A stretch of DNA of 9,877 bases from Candidatus Krumholzibacteriota bacterium (GCA_030672805.1 DAOVFR010000069.1:1-9877), one strand, 5' to 3'; positions 1 to 6,527 are shown, counted from the first letter of the stretch. Translations and numbers: made by a program. The notes: generated from the letters alone by a model not told the origin.

Positions 1-1
1 G

Positions 2-79
2 TCCCTCGTTCTCTACCGTGACGGCCTCGTCGTGGGCGGGGGGATCATCGATCACGCGGTGGAGGAAAATAGCCGGTGA
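2..79 (+). CDS. mnmA: C-terminal end of probable tRNA-specific 2-thiouridylase MnmA (5' partial)
   Basis: An open frame enters from the left edge and ends at the TGA at 77-79, giving 25 visible residues. They contain LVLYRDGLVVGGGII, which fits the C-terminal beta-barrel end of MnmA/TrmU, where the family has a 'GQ-(S/A)-x-V-x-Y-x-(D/G)-x-x-V-L-G-G-G-x-I' pattern near the last residues. MnmA thiolates U34 of tRNA-Glu, -Gln and -Lys in the cytoplasm. Only this tail is visible, so the catalytic P-loop and cysteines cannot be checked. The stop codon overlaps the GTG start of the next gene by four bases, implying translational coupling. The call rests on a short motif; another protein with a similar barrel end is possible. 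Confidence 0.6.
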   Translation, partial: SLVLYRDGLVVGGGIIDHAVEENSR

Positions 80-996
80 AGCGCGCGTGTCATATCCTGC
101 TTCTCTGCGCGCTCGCATCGGCGGCCGGTCTCCTTTCGGGAACCACGGATGCCGCACCGGACGGCTATGTAACTCGCACCTTTTCCGTGTACGGTTTCAC
201 AATACACTACCCGGTCCGTCTCGAAGCGATGGCCGAAAAGGTGGAGAATATCCTTGCTGCCTCGGTTCCCGATGTCGCGGGCGATATCGGGCTCGAGACC
301 ATCCAGCCGATAGATGTCTATCTTGCTCCCGATGAGGGTGCGTTCCGCAAACTCCACCGGGGGATCGTACCCGAGTGGGGTTCCGCGTACAGTGTCCCGG
401 CGGCGCGGAAAATGGTGATCGACGCGGCTGCAGTCCTCCGCGCGCCGCGGCCGCTCGAGGTCGTGATCCGGCACGAGCTTTCACACCTGCTCCTCGAGCA
501 GAGGGTTGGCGGCGTCAGGTGCCCGACGTGGTTTGTCGAGGGACTCGCCATGGTCCAGTCACACGAGTGGACCTTCACGGACCAGTGGAACCTCGTGACA
601 TCCGTAGCGAATGGACGGGTGCCGATGCTCGAGGATCTCGAGGAACCTTTTCCGCTCTCCGCGGAAAAGGCGTCACTGGCCTACAGGGTAAGCTTCATCG
701 CCGTCGAGGAGCTTTTACGCGAGCGCCCCGGCGAGCTCATCACCTTCACATCATTCATCAGGGAGCTGGGCAGCTTTGATGACGCGTTCAGGATGACGTT
801 CGGCCATCCGCCGGAGGATTTCTCCGAGCGGCTTCATGCAGTTATAATCAAACGATACCGGACGGCGGGCAGGCTGATCCACTCGGCCCCGTACTGGCTG
901 CCGATCGGGCTCCTCTTCATCCTGGCCTATGTCCTCAAGCGTATCAGGAACCGCAGGACATTGAAGCGGTGGGAGCTGGAGGGTCCGGCCCCCTGA
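76..996 (+). CDS. Membrane-anchored zinc metallopeptidase, peptidase MA-like (gluzincin)
   Basis: 306 residues. The start is GTG at 76, with GGAGGA at 61-66 nine bases upstream, overlapping the preceding stop. Residues 1 to about 26 form a signal peptide (MKRAC, then a hydrophobic LLLCALASAAGLL core). The catalytic zinc motif HELSH is at 133-137 and the third-ligand motif WFVEGLA at 152-158 (Glu155), the gluzincin layout of the peptidase MA-like family (HExxH plus E about 18 residues later). A single membrane segment at about 272-289 (YWLPIGLLFILAYVL) is followed by a basic tail (KRIRNRRTLKR). The catalytic domain should therefore face the periplasm or outside, with the tail in the cytoplasm. 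The substrate is unknown. The overlap with mnmA suggests one transcript. Family assignment is secure from the motifs; the biological role is not. Confidence 0.85.
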   Translation: MKRACHILLLCALASAAGLLSGTTDAAPDGYVTRTFSVYGFTIHYPVRLEAMAEKVENILAASVPDVAGDIGLETIQPIDVYLAPDEGAFRKLHRGIVPEWGSAYSVPAARKMVIDAAAVLRAPRPLEVVIRHELSHLLLEQRVGGVRCPTWFVEGLAMVQSHEWTFTDQWNLVTSVANGRVPMLEDLEEPFPLSAEKASLAYRVSFIAVEELLRERPGELITFTSFIRELGSFDDAFRMTFGHPPEDFSERLHAVIIKRYRTAGRLIHSAPYWLPIGLLFILAYVLKRIRNRRTLKRWELEGPAP

Positions 997-1080
997 GCGC
1001 CAGGTACCGCTGGAGTCTCTGCGCCGCCGGGCCGGTAAATTCCTGGTCCAGTCAAGGCCTGCACCCGGGTTCTCTTTTAA

Positions 1081-1109
1081 TTGACAGTTACGTGTGCAGT
1101 TTTTATACT
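1081..1109 (+). promoter_or_regulatory. Sigma70 promoter of the tRNA-Ser pair
   Basis: Perfect -35 TTGACA (1081-1086), a 17-base spacer and -10 TATACT (1104-1109): 11 of 12 consensus positions. Transcription should start near 1116, leaving about 38 bases of leader before the first tRNA. Confidence 0.85.
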
Positions 1110-1153
1110 CAAGCGGTGATCCTCTTGAAACGTGAGGGGATGATTTTTTCTCT

Positions 1154-1240
1154 GGAGGGCTAGTCCTAATTGGTAAGGCAGCGGATTTGAAATCCGCCGG
1201 GCGCAAGCCCTTGGGGGTTCGAGTCCCTCGCCCTCCGCCA
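1154..1240 (+). tRNA. tRNA-Ser (anticodon TGA)
   Basis: 87 bases with an encoded CCA end. Acceptor stem GGAGGGC (1154-1160) pairs with GCCCTCC (1230-1236), with discriminator G1237. The anticodon stem GCGGA/TCCGC encloses loop TTTGAAA, placing anticodon TGA at 1188-1190, which reads UCN codons. A long variable arm GGGC-GCAA-GCCC (1199-1210) with a GNRA loop is diagnostic of serine tRNA. The T loop TTCGAGT (1218-1224) lies in a five-pair stem. Confidence 0.95.
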
Positions 1241-1259
1241 GATGAAACGTATGATGAGC

Positions 1260-1353
<94 letters not shown>

Positions 1354-1381
1354 GTTATTCAGCGAACGTGGTAATTTTCCG

Positions 1382-1410
1382 TTGACCGGTCACTGAATGA
1401 GGGATATAAC
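1382..1410 (+). promoter_or_regulatory. Sigma70 promoter of the DUF3566-like gene, with palindrome over the -35
   Basis: TTGACC (1382-1387), a 17-base spacer, TATAAC (1405-1410): 10 of 12 consensus positions. The predicted start is near 1417, about 32 bases before the ATG. The perfect ten-base palindrome TGACCGGTCA (1383-1392) overlaps the -35 box and could be an operator. Confidence 0.75.
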
Positions 1411-1448
1411 GGGCTCAAACCACTGATGGAACACTCCGGGAGGATGCT

Positions 1449-1853
1449 ATGGAAGGTGTATTCGAGATCAAGAAGGTCCCCGTCTGGCCGGTCATCCGGG
1501 TCGTCTTCATCGTCTTCCTGATCCTGGGAATACTGATCGGGATCTTGTACAGCATCATTTTCTCCGGCCTCGGTTTCCTCGCCGGCGGCCTGGGCGGGTC
1601 GCCGTTCAACGAGGACCTTGCCGTCTTGAGAGGATTTGGATTCATCATGATCCCGGTGATCGCGTTCACGTACGCCATCTTCGGGACGATCTGGGCCGTT
1701 ATCGGGATACTGCTCTACAACCTGATTGCATCGATCGCGGGAGGGGTCGAACTGACCCTTATGTCCCACGGTGCACAGCCGCCGCCGCGTGAACCGGAAC
1801 GGCGGGAGGCACAGAGCGCCCACGTGCCGCAGCAGCGGATTGACGGGTTCTAG
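1449..1853 (+). CDS. Small two-TM membrane protein, DUF3566-like
   Basis: 134 residues. ATG at 1449 follows a strong Shine-Dalgarno GGGAGG at 1438-1443. Two hydrophobic regions lie at about 14-38 and 64-98, joined by a glycine-rich loop. The second ends in LLYNLIASIAGGVELTL (88-104), which matches the 'LYNL...GG(I/V)E' ending of DUF3566 membrane proteins. The remaining 30 residues are a charged, proline-rich hydrophilic tail. The DUF3566 family has no known reaction and is best known from actinobacteria; versions in other phyla are less studied. The gene sits between tRNA genes, has its own promoter, and is followed after 10 bases by tRNA-Arg, so it probably shares that transcript. The family call comes from recalled motif similarity; the membrane topology is seen directly. 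Confidence 0.7.
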   Translation: MEGVFEIKKVPVWPVIRVVFIVFLILGILIGILYSIIFSGLGFLAGGLGGSPFNEDLAVLRGFGFIMIPVIAFTYAIFGTIWAVIGILLYNLIASIAGGVELTLMSHGAQPPPREPERREAQSAHVPQQRIDGF

Positions 1854-1863
1854 AACAGCGTAT

Positions 1864-1937
1864 GCGCCCATAGCTCAATTGGATAGAGCGTCTGGCTACG
1901 GACCAGAAGGTTGGGGGTTCGAGTCCTCCTGGGCGTA
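1864..1937 (+). tRNA. tRNA-Arg (anticodon ACG)
   Basis: 74 bases. Acceptor GCGCCCA (1864-1870) pairs with TGGGCGT (1930-1936) with a terminal G-T pair; discriminator A1937. Anticodon stem TCTGG/CCAGA encloses CTACGGA, giving anticodon ACG at 1898-1900, which is normally edited to inosine to read CGU/CGC/CGA. CCA is not encoded (TTT follows), unlike the two serine tRNAs. No separate promoter is visible in the 10 bases after the upstream stop codon, so it is likely processed from the DUF3566-gene transcript. Confidence 0.95.
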
Positions 1938-1950
1938 TTTATCATTTTTT

Positions 1951-1962
1951 CAGATATATCTG
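1951..1962 (+). repeat. Perfect AT-rich palindrome after tRNA-Arg
   Basis: CAGATATATCTG is a perfect 12-base palindrome 14 bases past the tRNA. A run of six T precedes it rather than follows it, so it is not a good intrinsic terminator on the + strand. It could be an operator for the por promoter starting at 1969, or a weak hairpin at the tRNA 3' trailer. Confidence 0.4.
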
Positions 1963-1968
1963 TTGAAT

Positions 1969-1996
1969 TTGATACAGTTAAAGAGTAAATTATAAG
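1969..1996 (+). promoter_or_regulatory. Sigma70 promoter of the por operon
   Basis: TTGATA (1969-1974), a 16-base AT-rich spacer, TATAAG (1991-1996): 10 of 12 consensus positions. Predicted start is near 2003, giving an unusually long leader of about 130 bases before porG. A second match lies downstream (TTGACC 2013-2018, 17 bases, TACGCT 2036-2041), but its -10 is weak. Confidence 0.65.
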
Positions 1997-2002
1997 AGAT
2001 AA

Positions 2003-2131
2003 CAAAAGGGGCTTGACCCTCCAGGCACGAGGGAGTACGCTCGGCATCGGACGGTTTAGACGAAGCCTTTCGTAGCAAAGTGACCGGGACACCGCCGTAT
2101 TTACAGAACAATCCAGATGAGGGAATAGTGC
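2003..2131 (+). promoter_or_regulatory. Structured 5' leader of the por operon, candidate cis-regulatory RNA
   Basis: Several helices can be drawn by eye. CCCTC (2017-2021) pairs with GAGGG (2029-2033) around a 7-base loop. ACGAA (2060-2064) pairs with TTCGT (2069-2073) around GCCT. This sits inside CGGT/ACCG (2052-2055/2083-2086) and CGGC/GCCG (2042-2045/2094-2097). A long-range pairing AGGGGCTT (2007-2014) with AAGCCTTT (2063-2070), including two G-U pairs, would exclude the ACGAA hairpin. It matches no riboswitch class I recognise. The ribosome site GAGGG (2119-2123) follows. The fold is inferred; no covariation has been examined. Confidence 0.35.
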
Positions 2132-2686
2132 ATGATTGAGATCAGAACCCACGGAAGAGGCGGGCAGGGAGCTGTTATAGCCTCCGAGATCCTTGCCGAT
2201 GCGTTTTTCCGGGAAGACAAGTTCGTTCAGGCCTTTCCGGCGTTCGGCGTCGAGCGCCGAGGGGCTCCCGTCATGTCGTTCACGCGGATTTCCGACAGCG
2301 AGATCAGGGAACGGTGCCAGATATACGAGCCTGACCACCTGATAGTGCTTGATCCTATCCTGATCGAAACGGTCAATGTCACGTCGGGTTTGAAGGAGGG
2401 CGGCTGGATCATCATCAACACGAACCGTTCGATGGAGGAGAGCGAGCTGACGAGGAAGTTCAAGGTCGCGGCCATAGATGCGAATACCATTGCGATCAAG
2501 TACGGCCTCGGTTCGCGAGCCACACCGATCGTGAACACGGCGATCCTGGGCGCGTTCGCCGGTGCAACGAAGCTCGTCAGCCTGGATGCGGTGCTCACCG
2601 CGATAGGAGAATTTGTGCCCGCAAAGAAGGAGAATAACAGGAAGGCAACGGAGGAAGCCTACAATAGTGTCATAACGATCGAATAA
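2132..2686 (+). CDS. porG: Pyruvate (2-oxoacid):ferredoxin oxidoreductase, gamma subunit
   Basis: 184 residues, the usual length for a separate gamma subunit. It forms the domain that helps bind coenzyme A and completes the active site in the cytoplasmic complex that converts pyruvate, CoA and oxidised ferredoxin to acetyl-CoA, CO2 and reduced ferredoxin. Family motifs seen: GRGGQGAV at 8-15, FPAFGVERRGAPV at 35-47 and NTAILGAFA at 135-143. ATG 2132 has GAGGG eight bases upstream. It is the first gene of a gamma-delta-alpha-beta operon, the same order as the four-subunit enzymes of Thermotoga and archaea. Substrate (pyruvate rather than a branched-chain oxoacid) is inferred mainly from the beta subunit. 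Confidence 0.92.
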   Translation: MIEIRTHGRGGQGAVIASEILADAFFREDKFVQAFPAFGVERRGAPVMSFTRISDSEIRERCQIYEPDHLIVLDPILIETVNVTSGLKEGGWIIINTNRSMEESELTRKFKVAAIDANTIAIKYGLGSRATPIVNTAILGAFAGATKLVSLDAVLTAIGEFVPAKKENNRKATEEAYNSVITIE

Positions 2687-2710
2687 CCTCGCCTCCCGTT
2701 ACGGGCGAGG
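2687..2710 (+). repeat. Intercistronic hairpin between porG and porD
   Basis: Directly after the TAA of porG, CCTCGCC (2687-2693) pairs perfectly with GGCGAGG (2704-2710) around a 10-base loop. There is no T-run after it, so it is not an intrinsic terminator. It may protect the porG 3' end, mark a processing site, or tune expression of the downstream subunits. Confidence 0.7.
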
Positions 2711-2761
2711 CTGGATCAGGTGTACGCGGATCCATCGGCGCAGATGCATGCTGGAGGGTAC

Positions 2762-4441
2762 ATGGGCGAGAAGATCACTTTCAAGAGCTACAAAGAGATG
2801 CCGATCAACGCCATGTCGATAGCGGATATGACCTGGAACCTCACCGGATCATGGCGCAACATCAGGCCGTATTACGATTTCAAGATGTCGCCCTGCAGGC
2901 TCGGGTGTCCCGCGATGGAGGATATCCAGCGATACATCTTCCTCGTTACCGAGAAGAGGTACGAAGAGGCGTGGGGGGCGATCATCGAGAACAACCCGAT
3001 GCCGGCAGTCACGGGGCGTGTCTGTTTCCACCCGTGCATGGATAAATGCACGCGCAAGGATTTCGACCAGGCGATAAACATCCCCGCAATCGAGCGTTCC
3101 CTCGGTGATATGGGCCTCGAGAACAGGGACTGGATGAAAAAGGTGGACGCATCGAAGAAGGAGAAGGTCGCCGTGGTCGGCAGTGGGCCCGCCGGTCTAT
3201 CCTGTGCCTTCTATCTTGCACGGATGGGGTACCAGGTTGCCATGTTCGAATCGGAAAAGGCCCTCGGAGGGATCCTGCGGTGGGGCATTCCCGAATACAG
3301 ATTGCCAAACGACGTTGTCGATCGCGTCATCAGCCAGATACTCGGATCGGGCCCCATAACTGTAAGGGCGGAAACGACCGTAGGCAGGGATATCGGCCTT
3401 GATGAGCTGGAAAAGGAATACGACGCCATCTTCCTCGGGCTGGGGCTGATGAAGAGCAGGTCGCTCGGGATCGAAGGAGAAAAAGGTAAGGGTATCGAGC
3501 CCGGTCTCGAGTTCCTTAAAAAAGTCAACAGCGGCGAGACCGTTTCTCCCGGAAAACGAGCGGTCGTCGTGGGCGGCGGTAACACGGCAATGGATGTCGC
3601 GCGATGCGCCCGCCGGACGGGAAGCGATGTCACCGTGGTCTACCGCCGTACGATGAACGAGATGCCTGCGATCAAGGACGAAATCGAGGAAGCGGAAAAA
3701 GAGGGCGTTCACTTTCACTTTCTCGCGGCACCGAAGGAAGTGGTGCGCAGCGGCGGTAAACTTGCGAAGGTCGTGTTCCAGGAGATGGAGCTCGGTGAGC
3801 CGGATGAGTCTGGAAGACGTCGTCCCGTTCCCGTCGAGGGCAGGACCTTCGAGCTGGAAGTGGACACGCTCTTTACCGCTATCGGAGAGCAGGCGGATCT
3901 GACCGGCATCGAGAAAAAGGTCGAATGCGAATGGAACATGATAAAGACAACGGGAGAAGCGGGCGAGACAAGCAGCGCAAGGATATTCGCCGGCGGTGAC
4001 GTCGTGACCGGCGCCGCGAGCGTCGTCGATGCTGTCGCCGCTGGCAGGAAAGCCGCCGGGAAATTAGATAGGATCTTCACAAGCGCCGATGAGCCGGCCG
4101 TGGAAGAACCGAAAACGGTCGGAATCGAGGAAATCAATACGGCGTACTTCCACCAGACGAAGAGGACGCTCGTGCCGAGAATCCCGGTCGAGGAGGCCCT
4201 GAAGGGATACTTGGAGATCAACAGCGGTTTCCTGCCGGAGCAGCTCGAAGCGGAGGCGGACCGCTGTTTCTCCTGCGGGGTCTGCAACTTCTGCGACAAC
4301 TGCTGGATGTACTGTCCCGATGTGGCGATCGTCCGCCTCGAGGATTCATACGAAGTTAATTACGATTTCTGCAAGGGCTGCCTCGTGTGCGTCGTCGAGT
4401 GTCCCCGGGGCTGCATTTCGACGCGGGAGGAGGGAAAATGA
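2762..4441 (+). CDS. porD: PorD-type delta subunit with embedded GltD-like FAD/NAD(P)H module and two-cluster ferredoxin domain
   Basis: 559 residues from ATG 2762, chosen because GGAGGG (2753-2758) lies just upstream; in-frame GTG 2720 and ATG 2744 would add 14 or 6 residues with poorer sites. Order: a PorD-like N-terminal signature WNLTGSWRNIRP (25-36); a GltD/dihydropyrimidine-dehydrogenase type cysteine region (C45, C49, C88, C92, C96); FAD-binding GSGPAG (140-145); NAD(P)H-binding GGGNTAMD (271-278) followed by a VVYRR segment; the second FAD motif FAGGD (409-413); then ferredoxin motifs C502-C505-C508-C511-C514-C518P and C537-C540-C543-C547P. A separate PorD is only about 100 residues and carries just the ferredoxin part. 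The flavin module suggests that pyruvate-derived electrons can pass to or from NAD(P)H in the complex. The 3' end overlaps porA as ATGA. Confidence 0.9.
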   Translation: MGEKITFKSYKEMPINAMSIADMTWNLTGSWRNIRPYYDFKMSPCRLGCPAMEDIQRYIFLVTEKRYEEAWGAIIENNPMPAVTGRVCFHPCMDKCTRKDFDQAINIPAIERSLGDMGLENRDWMKKVDASKKEKVAVVGSGPAGLSCAFYLARMGYQVAMFESEKALGGILRWGIPEYRLPNDVVDRVISQILGSGPITVRAETTVGRDIGLDELEKEYDAIFLGLGLMKSRSLGIEGEKGKGIEPGLEFLKKVNSGETVSPGKRAVVVGGGNTAMDVARCARRTGSDVTVVYRRTMNEMPAIKDEIEEAEKEGVHFHFLAAPKEVVRSGGKLAKVVFQEMELGEPDESGRRRPVPVEGRTFELEVDTLFTAIGEQADLTGIEKKVECEWNMIKTTGEAGETSSARIFAGGDVVTGAASVVDAVAAGRKAAGKLDRIFTSADEPAVEEPKTVGIEEINTAYFHQTKRTLVPRIPVEEALKGYLEINSGFLPEQLEAEADRCFSCGVCNFCDNCWMYCPDVAIVRLEDSYEVNYDFCKGCLVCVVECPRGCISTREEGK

Positions 4442-5589
4442 GAAAGGTCATCATGGGGAATCACGCGGTGAGCTACGGTGTCAGGGCATGCGATGTCAAG
4501 GTGCTCTCCGCGTATCCGATCACCCCCCAGACACAGGTAGTGGAACTTCTCTCGGAGATGTGCGCCAGCGGCGAGATCGATGCGAAATTCATAAAGGTCG
4601 AATCGGAACACAGCGCCATGACTGCATGCGTGGGAGCCTCGGCCGCGGGCGTTCGAGCCTTCACCGCAACCTCCGCCCAGGGTTTGCTCCTCATGCACGA
4701 GGTGCTCCACTGGGCCGTCGGCGCTCGGCTGCCCATCGTGCTGGCAAACATCAACAGGGCGGTTGGTCCCCCGTGGAGCATATGGACCGATCAAAACGAT
4801 TCCCTGTCACAGCGTGACGTCGGGTGGCTCCAGATCTACTGCGAGAGCAATCAGGAAACGCAGGACACGATCGTTCAGGCCTTCAAGATCGCCGAAACGG
4901 TGAAGCTGCCCGTAATGCTGGTGCTCGATGCATTCTTTCTGTCGCACACGTTCGAGATCGTGGATATCCTTGAAGCGAAGGATGTGAGAAAATTCCTTCC
5001 GCCATACGTGGCCGAGACAAAGATCGACGTCGACGATCCACACTCGTTCGGCAACCTCGGCTCGCCCAGCGAGTACTTCGAGCTCCGTTACATGATCCAG
5101 AAGGCGATGGAGGAGGCACGTGACGTCGTGAAGGATGTAGACATCGAGTTCAAGGAGCATTTCGGACGCGGATACGGTGTCGTGCATCCGTACCGGTGCG
5201 ACGGCGCCGATGTCATTCTTGTAACCTCGGGAACTGTCGCGTCGACGACGCGTGCCGTGATCGACGAGATGCGGGACGAGGGGATCAAGATCGGATCGCT
5301 CAAGATCCGGCTTTTCCGCCCCTTCCCGGTCGAGGAAGTGTACGAGGTGCTGTCGAAGGCGAAGAAGGTGGCGGTAATCGATCGCAACATCTCGTTCGGA
5401 CACCACGGCATCTTCTTCCAGGAGATCAAGAGCGCGCTGTACGGCAGGACCGATGTGCCGATCTTCGGGTATATCACCGGTCTTGGTGGGCGTGACGTGA
5501 CCCCGAAGGTGATCCGGGAGATCGCGGACAGGGCGGTCAGCGACGAGAAGCAGGAGCGTGATATCAACTGGATTGGGGTGAAAGTATGA
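4438..5589 (+). CDS. porA: Pyruvate:ferredoxin oxidoreductase, alpha subunit
   Basis: 383 residues from ATG 4438, which overlaps the porD stop by four bases; upstream GGGAGGAGGG supplies the ribosome site. It contains the pyrimidine-binding and transketolase C-terminal-like domains that help hold thiamine diphosphate and bind substrate. Family motifs: YPITPQT (26-32), VESEHSA (54-60), TATSAQG (76-82), LPIVLANINRA (98-108) and SLSQRDVGWLQIY (122-134). The length fits the alpha chain of the four-subunit enzyme. A longer frame could be read from 4387, but its extra residues are porD sequence in another frame, so that start is rejected. Translation is probably coupled to porD and porB through the ATGA overlaps. 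Substrate specificity for pyruvate is inferred. Confidence 0.93.
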   Translation: MRKVIMGNHAVSYGVRACDVKVLSAYPITPQTQVVELLSEMCASGEIDAKFIKVESEHSAMTACVGASAAGVRAFTATSAQGLLLMHEVLHWAVGARLPIVLANINRAVGPPWSIWTDQNDSLSQRDVGWLQIYCESNQETQDTIVQAFKIAETVKLPVMLVLDAFFLSHTFEIVDILEAKDVRKFLPPYVAETKIDVDDPHSFGNLGSPSEYFELRYMIQKAMEEARDVVKDVDIEFKEHFGRGYGVVHPYRCDGADVILVTSGTVASTTRAVIDEMRDEGIKIGSLKIRLFRPFPVEEVYEVLSKAKKVAVIDRNISFGHHGIFFQEIKSALYGRTDVPIFGYITGLGGRDVTPKVIREIADRAVSDEKQERDINWIGVKV

Positions 5590-6494
5590 GACCGGCGAAG
5601 ATCCCGACGGAAGAATTGATGACTTCAGGGCACCTCGCCTGCCAGGGATGCGGCGCCACACAGGCGATGCGTTTCGCGCTGAAAGCGATGGGGCCGAAAA
5701 CGGCACTGGTCATCCCGGCCTGCTGCTGGTCGGTCATCGACGGCCCGTTCCCGCACACATCTCTCAAGGTGCCTATCTGTCATACGCTCTTCGAGGCGGC
5801 GGCCTCCACGGCGTCGGGGCTCAAGGCGGGCCTCGAGATGCGCGGTGACACGGAGACGGTCGTAATGGCCTGGGCCGGTGACGGCGGAACATTCGATATC
5901 GGCATCCAGGCGCTCTCCGGCGCCGCGGAGCGAAACGAAGACATTATGTACTGTTGCTATGACAACGAGGCCTACATGAACACCGGTATCCAGCGGAGTT
6001 CCGCGACGCCGGTCGGCGCCTGGACCACGACGACACCGGTCGCCCACTACAAGAAGCGTCCCAAGAAGAAGATCATCGATATCATGGCGGCACATTCGAT
6101 CCCCTACATCGCGACGGCCTCGGTGGCATATCCCCAGGATCTTATCGAGAAGTTCCGGCGTGCTCGCGAGATCAAGGGCACGCGGTTCATGCACGTCCTG
6201 GCGCCGTGCCCGACGGGATGGAAGCTCGCGCCCGAGCTCTCCGTGGCAATGGCGCGCCTTGCGGTCACTTCCAGGGTCTTTCCCCTCATCGAGGTAACGG
6301 ACAACGGAAGTACGTGGAAGGTGTGGAAGGATTTCGAACAGACGCCGGTCGCGGACTACATGAAGCCACAGGGCAGGTTCAGGCATCTCACCGACAAGGA
6401 GATCGACTCGATCGAGGAAGAGGTCGACAGGAACTGGCAGATAATGCTGTCCAGGGAGCGGTTATCGGCCGATCTTCCCGGTCTGGAACGTTAG
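5586..6494 (+). CDS. porB: Pyruvate:ferredoxin oxidoreductase, beta subunit (thiamine diphosphate-binding)
   Basis: 302 residues; ATG 5586 overlaps the porA stop as ATGA. This chain binds the diphosphate end of thiamine diphosphate and the proximal [4Fe-4S] cluster. Visible: CQGC (19-22), a further cysteine at 46 or 47 and C208 in APCPTGW as probable cluster ligands; the thiamine-diphosphate motif from AGDGGTFDIG (97-106) to YDNEAYMNTGIQRSSATP (125-142). The stretches around AHSIPYIATASVAYPQDLI (169-187) and the CPTGW motif are typical of true pyruvate oxidoreductase beta chains (PorB), which favours pyruvate over branched-chain or 2-oxoglutarate substrates. It is the last gene of the operon and is followed 33 bases later by a strong terminator. 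Confidence 0.94.
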   Translation: MRPAKIPTEELMTSGHLACQGCGATQAMRFALKAMGPKTALVIPACCWSVIDGPFPHTSLKVPICHTLFEAAASTASGLKAGLEMRGDTETVVMAWAGDGGTFDIGIQALSGAAERNEDIMYCCYDNEAYMNTGIQRSSATPVGAWTTTTPVAHYKKRPKKKIIDIMAAHSIPYIATASVAYPQDLIEKFRRAREIKGTRFMHVLAPCPTGWKLAPELSVAMARLAVTSRVFPLIEVTDNGSTWKVWKDFEQTPVADYMKPQGRFRHLTDKEIDSIEEEVDRNWQIMLSRERLSADLPGLER

Positions 6495-6527
6495 CCGGAA
6501 AGCGGGAAGTAACAACCGTTTCTCTTG

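Noticed and set aside
1024..1080. Possible terminator after the peptidase gene
   Set aside because: GGCC/GGCC and CCGGG/CCCGG pairings can be drawn, but the loop is long and the T-run is interrupted; support is too weak for a call.
1154..1240. Selenocysteine tRNA
   Set aside because: The long variable arm prompted the check, but the anticodon is TGA, not TCA, and the acceptor and T stems have ordinary serine lengths.
1359..1871. Minus-strand open frame over the DUF3566-like gene
   Set aside because: The + strand gene has a promoter, a ribosome site and a membrane-protein pattern; the minus frame is acidic low-complexity sequence with no support.
4387..4437. Upstream extension of porA
   Set aside because: The extra 17 codons are porD ferredoxin sequence read out of frame; ATG 4438 aligns with family starts and has a ribosome site.
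4807..5706. Minus-strand open frame of 299 codons across porA/porB
   Set aside because: It lies wholly antisense to clear porA and porB coding sequence, spans their junction and contains no family motif.
5625..6386. Minus-strand open frame of 253 codons within porB
   Set aside because: Antisense shadow of porB; Arg/Asp/His-rich low-information translation typical of a reversed high-GC gene.
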